From Streptococcus sp. S5 (GTDB lineage Bacteria > Bacillota > Bacilli > Lactobacillales > Streptococcaceae), in assembly GCF_034134805.1 (NCBI RefSeq), contig NZ_CP139419.1, positions 620,001-684,000 of the forward strand: 64,000 nucleotides of DNA. The letters are read 5' to 3'. A model generated the notes under the pieces. It saw nothing but the letters and a program-made list of their open reading frames with translations. It was not told the origin of the DNA and did no database searches. How positions within the stretch are numbered: position 1 is the first letter of the stretch; every line of letters starts with the position of its first letter. A program made the translations under genes and the position numbers. Positions 26,405 to 36,251 of this stretch are shown one piece after another.

Positions 26405-27304
26405 ATGGAAAGTGTAGGTCAAACCATGTCTCACATGAACCGTGCGCGTCAATTTAACTATGAGGATTTGGTCGCACAGATCTTGGCAGACCAAGAAGTG
26501 GCTGCCTTTATCAAGGACCAGTCTTTGTCTGAACAAGAAATTCGACGGAGTATTTCAAAATTTAATCAATACATTAGTGAACGCAACCGTTTCTTATTGG
26601 GAGATCCGGATTATATTGCCAAAGGTTATAAGCCCATCCTCACCATGAATGAAGGCTATGCGGATGTCGCTTATGAGGAAACGCCAGAGTTAATCGAAGC
26701 CCAAAAACGAGCTGCGATCAACCAACGTCTCAACTTGATCAATCTCCCTTCAACCTTGAAAGAAGCGAGTCTAGCCAAGGTGGAACTCGATGATAAGGGG
26801 CGATTTGAGGCCTTTGAAGAATTAGCTAATTTTGTGGCCAACTATCCTGAATATCAAAAGGGGATCTACCTCTATGGTGATTTCGGAGTAGGAAAGAGCT
26901 ACATGATGGCAGCCTTGGCTCATGATTTATCCGAAAAACGCCAGGCCTCTACTACCCTACTTCATTTTCCAAGTTTTGCTATCGATGTTAAAAATGCCAT
27001 CAGTTCAGGCTTGGTCAAAGAAACCGTCGATCAGGTGAAAAAAGCCGAAATTTTAATTCTCGATGATATAGGTGCGGAACAGATGTCAGCCTGGGTGCGA
27101 GATGAAATCTTACAAGTGATTTTGCAGCACCGAATGCAGGAAAATCTCCCAACCTTCTTTACTTCTAACTTTAATTTTGAAGAGTTGGAACGTCATTTTG
27201 CAGCTTCGCGTAATGGAGATGAAACCTGGCAGGCCAAACGGGTCATGGAGCGCGTGAAATTTTTAGCCAAGGAAATCCATCTGGAAGGAGTCAATCGCCG
27301 ATGA
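26405..27304 (+). CDS. dnaI: Primosomal helicase loader DnaI
   Basis: AAA+ ATPase that loads the replicative helicase at the origin and at stalled forks, 299 residues. Walker A is GDFGVGKSYM, Walker B LILDDIGAE, with sensor 1 in FFTSNFNFEEL and the late Arg finger region AKRVMERVKFL. The N-terminal DnaI domain is present (residues 1-90). AAGGAGGTGAGTAG precedes the ATG and overlaps the end of dnaB. The stop overlaps the nitroreductase start (ATGA). Confidence 0.94.
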   Translation: MESVGQTMSHMNRARQFNYEDLVAQILADQEVAAFIKDQSLSEQEIRRSISKFNQYISERNRFLLGDPDYIAKGYKPILTMNEGYADVAYEETPELIEAQKRAAINQRLNLINLPSTLKEASLAKVELDDKGRFEAFEELANFVANYPEYQKGIYLYGDFGVGKSYMMAALAHDLSEKRQASTTLLHFPSFAIDVKNAISSGLVKETVDQVKKAEILILDDIGAEQMSAWVRDEILQVILQHRMQENLPTFFTSNFNFEELERHFAASRNGDETWQAKRVMERVKFLAKEIHLEGVNRR

Positions 27305-28014
27305 ATGAAACCATCCGTTTAATGAAATCTCATTTTTCTGTTCGCCGTTTTAAGGAAGAAGCCATCAAAGAAGCTGACCTCAAGGAAATTTTATCAGCTG
27401 GGCAGATGGCATCAAGTTGGAAAAACTTTCAGTCTTATTCTGTGATTGTGGTCAAAAGCAAGGAAAAGAAAGAAGCTCTTTACGACTTTCTTCCTCAAGA
27501 AGCGATTCGCCAATCAGCCGTCTTTCTCCTCTTTGTTGGGGATTTAAACCGCGCTGGAAAAGCTGTCAAACTTCATGAGCAGGATTTCCATCCTGAAGGG
27601 GTGGACAACTTACTGATCACCTCAGTGGATGCGGCTCTAGCAGCTCAAAATACGCTATTGGCAGCTGAAAGTCTCGGCTATGGTGGAGTGATTATCGGCA
27701 TGTTGCGCTACTGTTCAGAAGAAGTCGCAGAACTCTTCCGTCTGCCAGACTATACCTATCCTGTTTTTGGGATTGCTCTCGGAGTACCTAATCAGCAGCA
27801 TGCAGTGAAACCACGTTTGCCATTGGAGCAGGTTGCTTTTGAAGAAGAATACCAAGAACAAGACCCATCAGTTGTGACTGCCTATGACAAGGTTCAGGCA
27901 GATTATGCTGGAGCGCGTGCAACAGACAGCTGGAGCGAGCGCCTTGCAGCTCAATTTGGTCAACCTGAACAAGAAGAGACCAAAAAACTACTAGAAAAAC
28001 ACAAACTATTATGA
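27301..28014 (+). CDS. NADPH-dependent nitroreductase family oxidoreductase (NfrA-like)
   Basis: FMN-containing oxidoreductase, 237 residues, that probably reduces nitro or quinone compounds with NADPH. The family start is M-x-x-HFSVRRFKEE, with MASSWKNFQSYSVIVV for FMN, LAAQNTLLAAESLGYGGVIIG in the middle and GIALGVP near the end. Its ATG overlaps the dnaI stop by 4 bases, so it is part of the same operon. Link to DNA replication is not obvious. Confidence 0.85.
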   Translation: MNETIRLMKSHFSVRRFKEEAIKEADLKEILSAGQMASSWKNFQSYSVIVVKSKEKKEALYDFLPQEAIRQSAVFLLFVGDLNRAGKAVKLHEQDFHPEGVDNLLITSVDAALAAQNTLLAAESLGYGGVIIGMLRYCSEEVAELFRLPDYTYPVFGIALGVPNQQHAVKPRLPLEQVAFEEEYQEQDPSVVTAYDKVQADYAGARATDSWSERLAAQFGQPEQEETKKLLEKHKLL

Positions 28015-28015
28015 A

Positions 28016-28057
28016 ATGAAGAGAGGCGTTCTTGAACCGAGGTCTCGCCTTTCATTA
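28016..28057 (+). terminator. Hairpin between the nitroreductase gene and der
   Basis: AATGAA and AGGCG pair with CGCCT and TTCATT across a 15-base loop. There is no clean T-run, so it may attenuate or process the message rather than end it. Confidence 0.45.
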
Positions 28058-28071
28058 GAAAAGAGGAAATC

Positions 28072-29382
28072 ATGGCCCTACCAACTATTGCGATTGTAGG
28101 CCGTCCCAATGTCGGAAAATCTACACTCTTTAACCGGATTGCCGGTGAGCGGATTTCCATCGTTGAGGATGTAGAAGGAGTCACTCGTGACCGCATTTAT
28201 GCAACAGCTGAGTGGTTGAATCGAAAATTTAGTATCATCGATACGGGGGGAATTGATGACGTAGATGCCCCATTTATGGAGCAAATCAAGCATCAGGCAG
28301 AAATTGCCATGGACGAAGCAGATGTGATCGTCTTTGTTGTTTCTGGAAAAGAAGGGATCACGGATGCGGATGAATATGTCACTCGTATCTTGTATAAGAC
28401 CCATAAACCGGTGATTCTTGCAGTCAACAAGGTGGATAACCCAGAGATGCGCAATGATATCTATGACTTTTATGCCTTAGGACTGGGCGAGCCACTACCG
28501 GTATCCTCTGTCCACGGGATCGGAACTGGGGATGTGCTCGATGCCATCATCGAAAATCTTCCGAATGACACAGAAGAAGAAAATCCAGATATCATCAAAT
28601 TTAGCTTGATTGGTCGCCCAAATGTTGGGAAATCAAGCTTGATCAATGCGATCCTTGGAGAAGACCGGGTCATCGCAAGCCCTGTTGCTGGAACTACACG
28701 GGATGCCATCGATACCCATTTTACCGATGCAGATGGCCAAGAATTTACCATGATCGATACAGCCGGTATGCGCAAATCTGGTAAAATCTATGAAAACACT
28801 GAGAAATATTCTGTCATGCGTGCCATGCGTGCCATCGACCGTTCAGATGTGGTTTTGATGGTTATCAATGCCGAAGAAGGGATTCGGGAGTATGACAAGC
28901 GGATCGCTGGCTTTGCTCATGAAGCTGGTAAAGGGATGATCATTGTTGTCAACAAATGGGATACTATTGAAAAAGACAACCATACCATGAAGCAGTGGGA
29001 AGATGACATTCGTGATCAATTCCAATACCTTTCTTATGCGCCGATTGTTTTTGTCTCTGCCTTAACCAAACAACGCTTGCACAAGTTGCCAGAGATGATC
29101 AAACAGATCAGTGAGAGTCAAAATACACGGATTCCTTCAGCTGTCTTGAACGATGTGATTATGGATGCCATTGCCATTAATCCAACTCCGACCGATAAAG
29201 GAAAACGCCTCAAGATCTTCTATGCGACACAAGTGGCAACCAAGCCGCCAACTTTTGTGGTCTTTGTTAACGAAGAAGAACTGATGCACTTCTCATACCT
29301 TCGTTTCTTGGAGAACCAAATTCGCAAGGCCTTTGTTTTTGAAGGAACTCCAATCCATTTGATTGCGCGGAAACGGAAGTAG
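28072..29382 (+). CDS. der: Ribosome biogenesis GTPase Der (EngA)
   Basis: Essential GTPase that assists 50S subunit assembly, 436 residues. Two tandem G domains are plain: each has GRPNVGKS, with DTGG and NKVD in the first and DTAGM and NKWD in the second. A C-terminal KH-like domain ([15 protein letters not shown]) follows. AAGAGGAAA lies before ATG 28072. A terminator lies 80 bases downstream. Confidence 0.97.
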   Translation: MALPTIAIVGRPNVGKSTLFNRIAGERISIVEDVEGVTRDRIYATAEWLNRKFSIIDTGGIDDVDAPFMEQIKHQAEIAMDEADVIVFVVSGKEGITDADEYVTRILYKTHKPVILAVNKVDNPEMRNDIYDFYALGLGEPLPVSSVHGIGTGDVLDAIIENLPNDTEEENPDIIKFSLIGRPNVGKSSLINAILGEDRVIASPVAGTTRDAIDTHFTDADGQEFTMIDTAGMRKSGKIYENTEKYSVMRAMRAIDRSDVVLMVINAEEGIREYDKRIAGFAHEAGKGMIIVVNKWDTIEKDNHTMKQWEDDIRDQFQYLSYAPIVFVSALTKQRLHKLPEMIKQISESQNTRIPSAVLNDVIMDAIAINPTPTDKGKRLKIFYATQVATKPPTFVVFVNEEELMHFSYLRFLENQIRKAFVFEGTPIHLIARKRK

Positions 29383-29462
29383 GGAATACGAGACAAATGG
29401 ATCAAAGTGGAGAAGGATATTTCAAATGATAAAATGCTCATTCTTCCAACTATGAAAACAAC

Positions 29463-29493
29463 TAAAAGTAGCGCATAAGCGTTGCTTTTTTTA
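29463..29493 (+). terminator. Terminator after der
   Basis: AGTAGCGC pairs with GCGTTGCT around ATAA, followed by TTTTTTT. Confidence 0.75.
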
Positions 29494-29620
29494 ATAAGCT
29501 GGTAAAATGAAGTGGAGAATAGTCAGATGCGTAGTTTCATAGTCCGGATATTCTTTATTCCTTATGCTTTTTTAAGGATGAGTAGAGTAAACTCATGAAG
29601 ATCATGAGAGCTTTAGGTTT

Positions 29621-29850
29621 GTGTACTTATTATTTAAAATCTATCTGTATCTCTTGTTTCTCGGTTCGATCGTAAGCTTGGAGCCCTTGATCCTATTGTT
29701 GGGGATTTTATTAAAAAATAGGTCGTGTTTTTTGTCTTTTTCTGTGGGCTATCGGGATCTTTCTCCTCTCTATTTATCTATTCTGTCTATTGTTCGCTCA
29801 GACGGTTAAAAGAGAAAAATCATGGATAGCTGATTGAGGTAACTCTATTA
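29621..29850 (+). pseudogene. Possible small two-helix membrane protein with a frameshift in a poly-A run
   Basis: From GTG 29621 the frame codes a hydrophobic stretch (LLFLGSIVSLEPLILLLGILLK) that ends in polar, unlikely residues. Leaving out one A from the six-A run at about 29710 joins it to another frame that reads IGRVFCLFLWAIGIFLL and then a Lys/Arg-rich tail and TGA. The joined protein would be about 71 residues with two membrane helices. No ribosome binding site is evident, so it is weakly supported and may be a gene fragment or a sequencing slip. The surrounding 600 bases hold only the two terminators. Confidence 0.35.
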
Positions 29851-29865
29851 CGAAATCAGGTGAAA

Positions 29866-29896
29866 AGTTGGGACAATACTGTCTCAGTTTTTTTCT
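29866..29896 (+). terminator. Terminator-like hairpin before the helicase gene
   Basis: TTGGGACA pairs imperfectly with TGTCTCAG around ATAC, followed by TTTTTTT. The TGGGACA arm recalls the ends of the 175-bp repeat. Confidence 0.6.
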
Positions 29897-29990
29897 AAAA
29901 GTAAGTTAAAATCCTTTTAATAGTAAAATTATCTTTTCTAATTTTTTCTTAAATATGGTATAATAAAGGGATTAATCTAAGGTGGTAAAC

Positions 29991-32900
29991 ATGGCAAAAT
30001 TAATTCCTGGGAAGGTTCGTTCACAAGGGAGCCTTCTCTATGAAGCTGGGAAAGTTTCCCTTCAGGAAGTAAAAGAAAAATACCTGTATTTTCGGGTGGA
30101 AGAAGAAAGCTTGCGGTACAGTTTGGATGACGATGCTGTTTTTTGTAGCTGTGCTTTCTTTCAAAAGAAAAAATTCTGTACACATCTAGCAGCTGTGGAA
30201 GCTTTTTTGAAGAATGATGACAGTGGGAAAGCAGCTCTTACAAGCCTTGAAGAAGACGCCACGGCGACTGAAGAAACGCAGGAGAAGGTCTCTTTTGGAA
30301 GTTTGTTTTTAGACCAGGTCCTTCCAAAAATCGAAAAGAAAGCAACACGCTATGTCTTATCAGCAGTCGGGCAGGAGGATGAATACTCTGGTCAATTCTT
30401 ATGGACTCTTCGCATTCGTCGCTTGCCAGACGAGCGTTCTTATGTGATCAGAGATGTGCTAGCTTTTTTGCAGACCCTTCAGAAAGAAGGCCACTTTGCA
30501 ATTGGCAAAAGTTACTATGAACCCATTTCTTACTTAGAATTTGATGGGCCTAGTCAGGATGTGATCAATTTCCTACAAGGCTTGGTCACAGATAGTGGCT
30601 CGAAAGAGCAAGATTTCTTTCCCAATGCTGGGCGCCATCTTTATTTTCCACCGACTCTCTTTGAAGAAGCTGTAGAATTACTAATGAATTTGGATTCCTT
30701 CCTCTTGCAATACAGCATGTATGATTTTTCTGAAGTCTATTTTCAGGATGTCCATGGGGAGGAAGATCTCTTTCATTTTCAGGTGGAAGACCATGGTGAT
30801 TTTTACGAATTGATCATTACTGAGCCACAAGTGAAGGTTGTCGAGTCTGCTGTTTACCTGTTTCGAAATGGTGTCTTCTATCACCTGACGCCCCAACAGC
30901 GAACCCTATGGAAGGCGATTCAAGACTTACCAATGGATCAGGATCGCAAAAAACGACTGCATTTTGATCCAACGGATCAAACAAAGCTTTCCTATAGTTT
31001 AAAAGAGTTCAAAAAACTGGGGCAAATAACAGCTCCGACCAGCTTTTTAATCCACGATTTCACTCCAGAATTTCATTTTGATCTAGCACAGGACCAGACT
31101 GTTTTACTGGATGTTGTCTTTCAATACCAGGATCGTGTGGTGACCACGCGTGAGGAACTCCTTAATCTTCCTTATTCCAGTGATTTCGATAAGGAGCAAG
31201 AAGTCTTTTCAACCATGCTAGCAGCAGGTTTTACAGACGACTTTTCTTCCCAAAGAAGTCCGTTATCAAGTGAGCAAATCTATCCGTTCTTTCACCAACA
31301 GATCCCGGCTTTTGAAGCCTTAGGAGAGGTTACCCTCTCTGATAGCCTTTTAGATCTTTATCAAGTGGAGCGTCCAAAAATTGATGTTAAAACCAATGGC
31401 AGTCTACTGGAGATCGGTTTTGACTTTGAAAGTGTGGATCCAGCCGAAGTGGACCAGGTCCTCAAAGCTCTAGTAGGGCAAAAAGACTATTTTGTCAGCC
31501 ATACAGGTAAAGTTCTTGTCTTTGATGAAGAAACCAAGAAAATCAGTCGAGCCCTAGCAGATCTGCGGGCGAAAATGAGCAAGGGTGGGAAACTACAAGC
31601 CCGCCGGATTGCCGCTTATCAGCTATCTGATTTGTTGGCAGATCAAGACAATGTTCATTTTTCAGAAGAATTTCGAATTTTAGCTCATGATTTGACTCAT
31701 CCAGAAGACTTCCAACTCCCTCAGATGACAATCCAAGCGACCCTAAGGGATTACCAAGAAATAGGGGTCAAATGGTTCTCCATGTTAAATCATTATGGTT
31801 TTGGTGGTATTTTAGCGGATGATATGGGGCTTGGGAAAACCCTGCAGACTATTTCCTTCTTGACCAGTGTTGCAAAAAAAGAAACTAAAATCTTGATTCT
31901 AGCTCCATCTAGTCTCATCTACAATTGGAAACAAGAATTTTCAAAATTCGCTCCTCAGATGGAGGTGGCGGTCGTCTATGGTCTCAAGCAGCACCGAGAT
32001 GAACTCATCGCAACCAATCCACAGGTAGTTATCACTAGTTACGCGTCTTTCCGTCAAGATGTGGAGGAATACCAGAAGAATCAGTATGAGTACTTGATTC
32101 TAGATGAAGCCCAGGTCATGAAAAATGCCCAAACCAAGATTGCCCAACACTTACGTGGCTTTGAGGTTCCGCATGTGTTTGCCTTATCTGGGACACCGAT
32201 TGAAAATCATGTGGGAGAACTCTGGTCTATTTTCCAAATTGTCCTTCCAGGGCTCTTCCCAGCTAAAAAAGAATTTCAAAAGTTGAGTCCTGAGACTATT
32301 GCGCGATTTGTCAAACCTTTCGTCATGAGACGGAAAAAAGATGAAGTGCTCCAAGAATTACCGGACTTGATTGAAACAATCTACCACAATGAATTGGATG
32401 AAAGTCAAAAAACGATCTATTTGGCTCAATTAAAACAAATTCAAGATCGGGTTCGAACCTCTAGTGAGGAAGAACTAAATCGGAGCAAGGTGGAAATTCT
32501 CTCTGGTCTCATGCGCCTTCGCCAAATCTGTGATACCCCCGCCCTCTTTATGGAAGACTATCAAGGAGATAGTGGGAAATTGGAGAGCCTTCGAGATCTT
32601 TTGGGTCAAATCAAGGATGGCGAACACCGGGTTTTGATCTTCTCTCAATTTAGAGGCATGCTGGATATCCTAGAGCAGGAAATTGACCAGCTTGGCATGA
32701 CCTCCTTCAAAATCACGGGATCCACTCCGGCCAAAGATCGTCAAGAAATGACCAATGCCTTTAATGCAGGTGAGCGTAATGCTTTTCTCATTTCTTTGAA
32801 GGCTGGAGGAGTCGGTTTGAACCTCACGGGAGCCGATACCGTCATCCTAGTCGATTTGTGGTGGAATCCTGCAGTGGAAGACCAGGCTATTGGACGTGCC

Positions 32901-33089
32901 CATCGAATGGGACAGGAACAAAATGTTGAAGTTTACCGTATGATTACTCGTGGCACGATTGAAGAAAAAATCCAGGAACTTCAAGCATCTAAAAGACACT
33001 TGGTCTCAACAATTTTAGATGGAACGGAAACACGGTCCAGCTTATCTGTTGAGGAAATTCGTGAGATTCTTGGAATTCCGTCAGAATAG
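29991..33089 (+). CDS. SNF2-family DEAD/DEAH-box helicase with SWIM zinc finger
   Basis: Large ATP-driven DNA translocase, 1032 residues, likely for DNA repair or transcription recovery. It has an N-terminal SWIM zinc finger (FCSCAFFQKKKFCTHL), then the SNF2 motor: Walker A DDMGLGKTLQT, motif II LDEAQ, motif III SGTPIEN, then LILSKLGGVG-like motifs in the second RecA lobe (ISLKAGGVGLNLTGAD, AIGRAHRMGQ). ATG 29991 follows AAGGTGG; an in-frame GTG at 29982 is inside that site. TATAAT at 29958-29963 is its -10 box. It heads the block running to murC. Confidence 0.88.
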   Translation: MAKLIPGKVRSQGSLLYEAGKVSLQEVKEKYLYFRVEEESLRYSLDDDAVFCSCAFFQKKKFCTHLAAVEAFLKNDDSGKAALTSLEEDATATEETQEKVSFGSLFLDQVLPKIEKKATRYVLSAVGQEDEYSGQFLWTLRIRRLPDERSYVIRDVLAFLQTLQKEGHFAIGKSYYEPISYLEFDGPSQDVINFLQGLVTDSGSKEQDFFPNAGRHLYFPPTLFEEAVELLMNLDSFLLQYSMYDFSEVYFQDVHGEEDLFHFQVEDHGDFYELIITEPQVKVVESAVYLFRNGVFYHLTPQQRTLWKAIQDLPMDQDRKKRLHFDPTDQTKLSYSLKEFKKLGQITAPTSFLIHDFTPEFHFDLAQDQTVLLDVVFQYQDRVVTTREELLNLPYSSDFDKEQEVFSTMLAAGFTDDFSSQRSPLSSEQIYPFFHQQIPAFEALGEVTLSDSLLDLYQVERPKIDVKTNGSLLEIGFDFESVDPAEVDQVLKALVGQKDYFVSHTGKVLVFDEETKKISRALADLRAKMSKGGKLQARRIAAYQLSDLLADQDNVHFSEEFRILAHDLTHPEDFQLPQMTIQATLRDYQEIGVKWFSMLNHYGFGGILADDMGLGKTLQTISFLTSVAKKETKILILAPSSLIYNWKQEFSKFAPQMEVAVVYGLKQHRDELIATNPQVVITSYASFRQDVEEYQKNQYEYLILDEAQVMKNAQTKIAQHLRGFEVPHVFALSGTPIENHVGELWSIFQIVLPGLFPAKKEFQKLSPETIARFVKPFVMRRKKDEVLQELPDLIETIYHNELDESQKTIYLAQLKQIQDRVRTSSEEELNRSKVEILSGLMRLRQICDTPALFMEDYQGDSGKLESLRDLLGQIKDGEHRVLIFSQFRGMLDILEQEIDQLGMTSFKITGSTPAKDRQEMTNAFNAGERNAFLISLKAGGVGLNLTGADTVILVDLWWNPAVEDQAIGRAHRMGQEQNVEVYRMITRGTIEEKIQELQASKRHLVSTILDGTETRSSLSVEEIREILGIPSE

Positions 33090-33144
33090 CTTGAAAAATT
33101 CTGTGAATAGTTTATAATTAATGGAGTGTCGAAAGGAAGAAAGC

Positions 33145-33795
33145 ATGACAGAAAAATATTTTCCTCAAGTAGGGGATAATGAGTTGATGTTAAAAGAGAT
33201 GCCCCACATGAACCTGTATGATGAAACAGACTTGATTAGTAACATTACAGGCGACTATGTGGATAAAAATTATTTGGAATGGCAACCGATTGCTGAAAAC
33301 ACCAAACCTAAGCATCCTTACCATCAACCACTAGAAGAGCCCCTACCGAAAAGACGGCCAGTAAGAAAACCTGATTTTAAAGAGCCGATTGATAAAAAAA
33401 GTCCTGCCAACCGTTATGCAGAGGAAGCGAGAGAGCGTGCGCGTGAAGATCTGAAAAAGAAACGCACAGCCCCCTATCTGACAACGGATCCAGCAGCTAC
33501 TACAAGTAAGCGGAAAAAACCGTTTATTTCAGAACGGAAACCTGGTCAGCCAACGGCTCCCTTCCAAAAGGAAAATCCGGGTGAATTATTGAAATATAGC
33601 AAACGATTACGACAAGATCAGTTGATCCTTGCAGAGTTCGAATCTGCAGGAGAACCAGAAGTGGCAGAACCGACTGAAAAGAAAAACAATTATGATTTCT
33701 TAAAGACTAGCCAAATATACAATAAAGATCAGCACAAGTTGAAACCACAGCCAATCAAACAAGAATTGGATTTAACCCATCTAGATCAAGAATAA
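33145..33795 (+). CDS. Conserved hypothetical protein between the helicase gene and murC
   Basis: A 216-residue, very charged soluble protein with no membrane segment. It is rich in Lys, Glu and Pro, with a basic central part (KRRPVRKPDFKEPIDKK) and many likely disordered stretches. I do not recognise a domain. ATG 33145 is chosen because GAAAGGAAG precedes it, whereas ATG 33121 has none. It sits between the SNF2 gene and murC with a 10-base gap to murC, a fixed place in streptococci that suggests a cell-envelope or division link; this is only inferred. Confidence 0.7.
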   Translation: MTEKYFPQVGDNELMLKEMPHMNLYDETDLISNITGDYVDKNYLEWQPIAENTKPKHPYHQPLEEPLPKRRPVRKPDFKEPIDKKSPANRYAEEARERAREDLKKKRTAPYLTTDPAATTSKRKKPFISERKPGQPTAPFQKENPGELLKYSKRLRQDQLILAEFESAGEPEVAEPTEKKNNYDFLKTSQIYNKDQHKLKPQPIKQELDLTHLDQE

Positions 33796-33804
33796 GGAGA
33801 AAAC

Positions 33805-35139
33805 ATGTCTAATACATACCATTTTATTGGAATTAAAGGAGCAGGGATGAGTGCTTTAGCCCTCATGCTTCACCAAATGGGACATACGGTTCAAGGGTCA
33901 GATGTTGAGAAGTATTACTTTACGCAACGTGGCTTGGAACAAGCAGGAATTCAAATTTATCCATTTGATGTGAAAAATTTGGAAGGCGACAAGATCCTCA
34001 TTGCTGGGAATGCTTTCCGTCCAGATAACAATGTGGAAATTGCTTATGCAGATGAGCATGGCCTAACCTATAAACGCTACCATGAATTCCTTGGTGAATT
34101 TATGCGTGACTTCGTCAGCATGGGGGTTGCCGGAGCACACGGAAAAACCTCAACAACAGGGATGCTTTCGCATGTCTTATCAAATATCACTGATACCAGT
34201 TATTTGATTGGTGACGGGACAGGTCGTGGCTCTGCAGCAGCCAAATACTTTGTATTTGAATCAGATGAGTATGAACGCCACTTTATGCCTTACCATCCGG
34301 AATACAGCATCATCACCAATATTGACTTCGACCATCCAGACTATTTCACGAGCTTGGAAGATGTCTTTAATGCCTTTAACGATTATGCCAAACAAATCAG
34401 CAAAGGCCTCTTCATCTACGGAGAAGACAAAGAATTGCGTCGGATTACCTCATCAGCACCAATTTATTACTATGGTTTTGATAAGGAGACGAACGATTTT
34501 GTGGCAAGCAACTTGCTTCGTTCAACGACTGGTTCAACCTTCAACGTTCATTTCCGTGGAGAAGATTTGGGGCAATTCCATATTCCAACTTTTGGTCGCC
34601 ACAACATCATGAATGCCACAGCAGTCATTGGTTTGCTTTACATTGCAGGATTTGACTTAGATTTAGTCCGCGAGCATTTGAAGACCTTTGCTGGAGTGAA
34701 ACGTCGCTTTACTGAAAAAGTAGTCAATGGAACAGTGATCATCGATGACTTTGCGCACCATCCAACGGAAATTATTGCAACCTTGGATGCAGCCCGTCAA
34801 AAATACCCAAGTAAAGAGATTGTGGCTATTTTCCAACCACATACCTTTACACGGACCATTGCCTTGTTGGATGAATTTGCTGAAGCCTTGAATCAAGCAG
34901 ATGCTGTTTACTTGGCACAGATCTATGGTTCTGCACGGGAAGTCGATCACGGCGATGTGAAAGTTGAAGATTTGGAAGCAAAAATTGTCAAACGTTCAGC
35001 GATTATTACAGCTGAGAATGTTTCTCCTCTTCTTGACCATGATAATGCAGTCTATGTCTTTATGGGAGCAGGAGATATTCAAACCTATGAATACTCATTT
35101 GAGCGTTTATTATCTAGTTTGACACATAGTGTACAATAA
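33805..35139 (+). CDS. murC: UDP-N-acetylmuramate--L-alanine ligase MurC
   Basis: Cytoplasmic ATP-dependent ligase that adds L-alanine to UDP-MurNAc, the first amino acid of the peptidoglycan stem. The 444-residue protein has the N-terminal [11 protein letters not shown] nucleotide-sugar site, the P-loop GAHGKTSTT, and the Mur-ligase DDFAHHPTE region near residue 315. AAGGAG lies 6 bases before the ATG. A hairpin with a short T-stretch follows. Confidence 0.97.
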   Translation: MSNTYHFIGIKGAGMSALALMLHQMGHTVQGSDVEKYYFTQRGLEQAGIQIYPFDVKNLEGDKILIAGNAFRPDNNVEIAYADEHGLTYKRYHEFLGEFMRDFVSMGVAGAHGKTSTTGMLSHVLSNITDTSYLIGDGTGRGSAAAKYFVFESDEYERHFMPYHPEYSIITNIDFDHPDYFTSLEDVFNAFNDYAKQISKGLFIYGEDKELRRITSSAPIYYYGFDKETNDFVASNLLRSTTGSTFNVHFRGEDLGQFHIPTFGRHNIMNATAVIGLLYIAGFDLDLVREHLKTFAGVKRRFTEKVVNGTVIIDDFAHHPTEIIATLDAARQKYPSKEIVAIFQPHTFTRTIALLDEFAEALNQADAVYLAQIYGSAREVDHGDVKVEDLEAKIVKRSAIITAENVSPLLDHDNAVYVFMGAGDIQTYEYSFERLLSSLTHSVQ

Positions 35140-35150
35140 GAGATGATTGA

Positions 35151-35181
35151 GTCTGGAATCGATTGGTTCCAGACTCAAATT
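35151..35181 (+). terminator. Hairpin after murC
   Basis: GAGTCTGGAA pairs with TTCCAGACTC; the following AAATTT is only weakly T-rich, so termination may be partial. Confidence 0.6.
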
Positions 35182-35220
35182 TATCTGTCCACTGAAGGAG
35201 TATGAGATGAGGAAAGCAGG

Positions 35221-35637
35221 ATGATGATTCGATCAATCACCCCAGCTGATCAAGAACAGTTGCTGTTGCTAGAAGAAGAACTTCATGACAATGAAGAAAA
35301 GAAGCACAAGGCCACTCTTGAGGAAGCGCTAGGTTCGAAGGAAGCCATTTCTTTGCTTGCAGAGCAGGCGGGGGATGCTGTGGCTTACTTGTTGGCGACA
35401 GAAGACCAGCCTTTAAAAGGAGACCTAATTGTATTGCGACTAGCAGTGAGAGCAGCCTTTCAAGGTCAAGGCTATGGCTCTATTTTGATCGCTGCTTTAA
35501 AGGATCTAGCTGTTCAAAAGGAAAAGGAAGCCATTTGGATCGATTGCCCAGAAGACTTGCTATCTTATTTTTCCCAGCAAGGATTTCGAGATGAAGCTGA
35601 GTCTGATCGAGGTGTCCATATGGTTTGGGAACGATAG
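35221..35637 (+). CDS. GNAT family N-acetyltransferase
   Basis: A 138-residue acetyl-CoA-dependent acetyltransferase of the GNAT fold. The acetyl-CoA loop is in FQGQGYGSILIAAL (the Q/R-x-x-G-x-G/A motif), after the strand DLIVLRLAV. The target is unknown; protein or small-molecule acetylation are both possible. It begins MMIRS at 35221 with GAGGAAAG upstream and is followed 9 bases later by a second GNAT gene, so the two form a pair. Confidence 0.8.
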   Translation: MMIRSITPADQEQLLLLEEELHDNEEKKHKATLEEALGSKEAISLLAEQAGDAVAYLLATEDQPLKGDLIVLRLAVRAAFQGQGYGSILIAALKDLAVQKEKEAIWIDCPEDLLSYFSQQGFRDEAESDRGVHMVWER

Positions 35638-35646
35638 AAGGGGTAA

Positions 35647-36159
35647 ATGATGAAAGAAAAGATTCACATTAGACAGGCAGAGCTGCAGGATTTGGATGCC
35701 ATCGAGCGTATTGAGCTTGAGAATTTCTCAGAAGAAGAAGCGATTGCGCGTGAGATTTTAAAAGATCACATCGAAAAGATTCAAACGACATTTCTTGTAG
35801 CAGAGTGCCGAGGTCAGATTTTAGGCTATTTAGAAGGACCTGTTAGACTGGAGCGCTATTTGATCGATTCCTCTTTTTCAGAGGTTGAAGATCTAAGTCA
35901 GTTAGAACAGGGCTTTATTTCCATTACGAGTCTATCCATTGCTAAAGAAGCTCAAGGACTGGGAGTGGGAACCCTTTTGCTTGAAGCGATGAAAGAGATT
36001 GCGTTGAAAGATAATCGCCAAGGGATCAATTTGACCTGTCATGATTATTTGATTCCTTATTATGAAAAGCAAGGATTTACCAATGAGGGTCTCTCAGAAT
36101 CCCAATATGCGGGTGAAGTTTGGTACAATCTGGTCTGGGAAAATGAAAAACTTGATTAA
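35647..36159 (+). CDS. GNAT family N-acetyltransferase, second of tandem pair
   Basis: A 170-residue GNAT protein with the motif AQGLGVGTLLLEAM for acetyl-CoA and a SITSLSIA strand before it. The start is one of two adjacent ATG codons (35647, 35650), with AAGGGGT upstream. Its sequence differs enough from its neighbour to suggest a different substrate. A small hairpin and T-run (36177-36203) follow. Confidence 0.8.
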   Translation: MMKEKIHIRQAELQDLDAIERIELENFSEEEAIAREILKDHIEKIQTTFLVAECRGQILGYLEGPVRLERYLIDSSFSEVEDLSQLEQGFISITSLSIAKEAQGLGVGTLLLEAMKEIALKDNRQGINLTCHDYLIPYYEKQGFTNEGLSESQYAGEVWYNLVWENEKLD

Positions 36160-36176
36160 ATAGGTATTTTGAAGAA

Positions 36177-36203
36177 GAAGAGCGATTTGTATTGCTTTTC
36201 TAA
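36177..36203 (+). terminator. Terminator after the GNAT pair
   Basis: AGAGCGAT pairs with ATTGCTTTT (one G-U) around TTGT, followed by CTAAATCTTTT. Confidence 0.55.
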
Positions 36204-36213
36204 ATCTTTTAAG

Positions 36214-36244
36214 ATATAATATTAAGGATTATGATGAGGGAGGT
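36214..36244 (+). promoter_or_regulatory. mltG promoter and ribosome binding site
   Basis: TATAAT at 36214-36219 predicts a transcript beginning near 36226. GGGAGGT at 36238-36244 then lies 7 bases before TTG 36252, which settles that start over ATG 36231, where only about five untranslated bases would remain. Confidence 0.65.
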
Positions 36245-36251
36245 CAATTAT

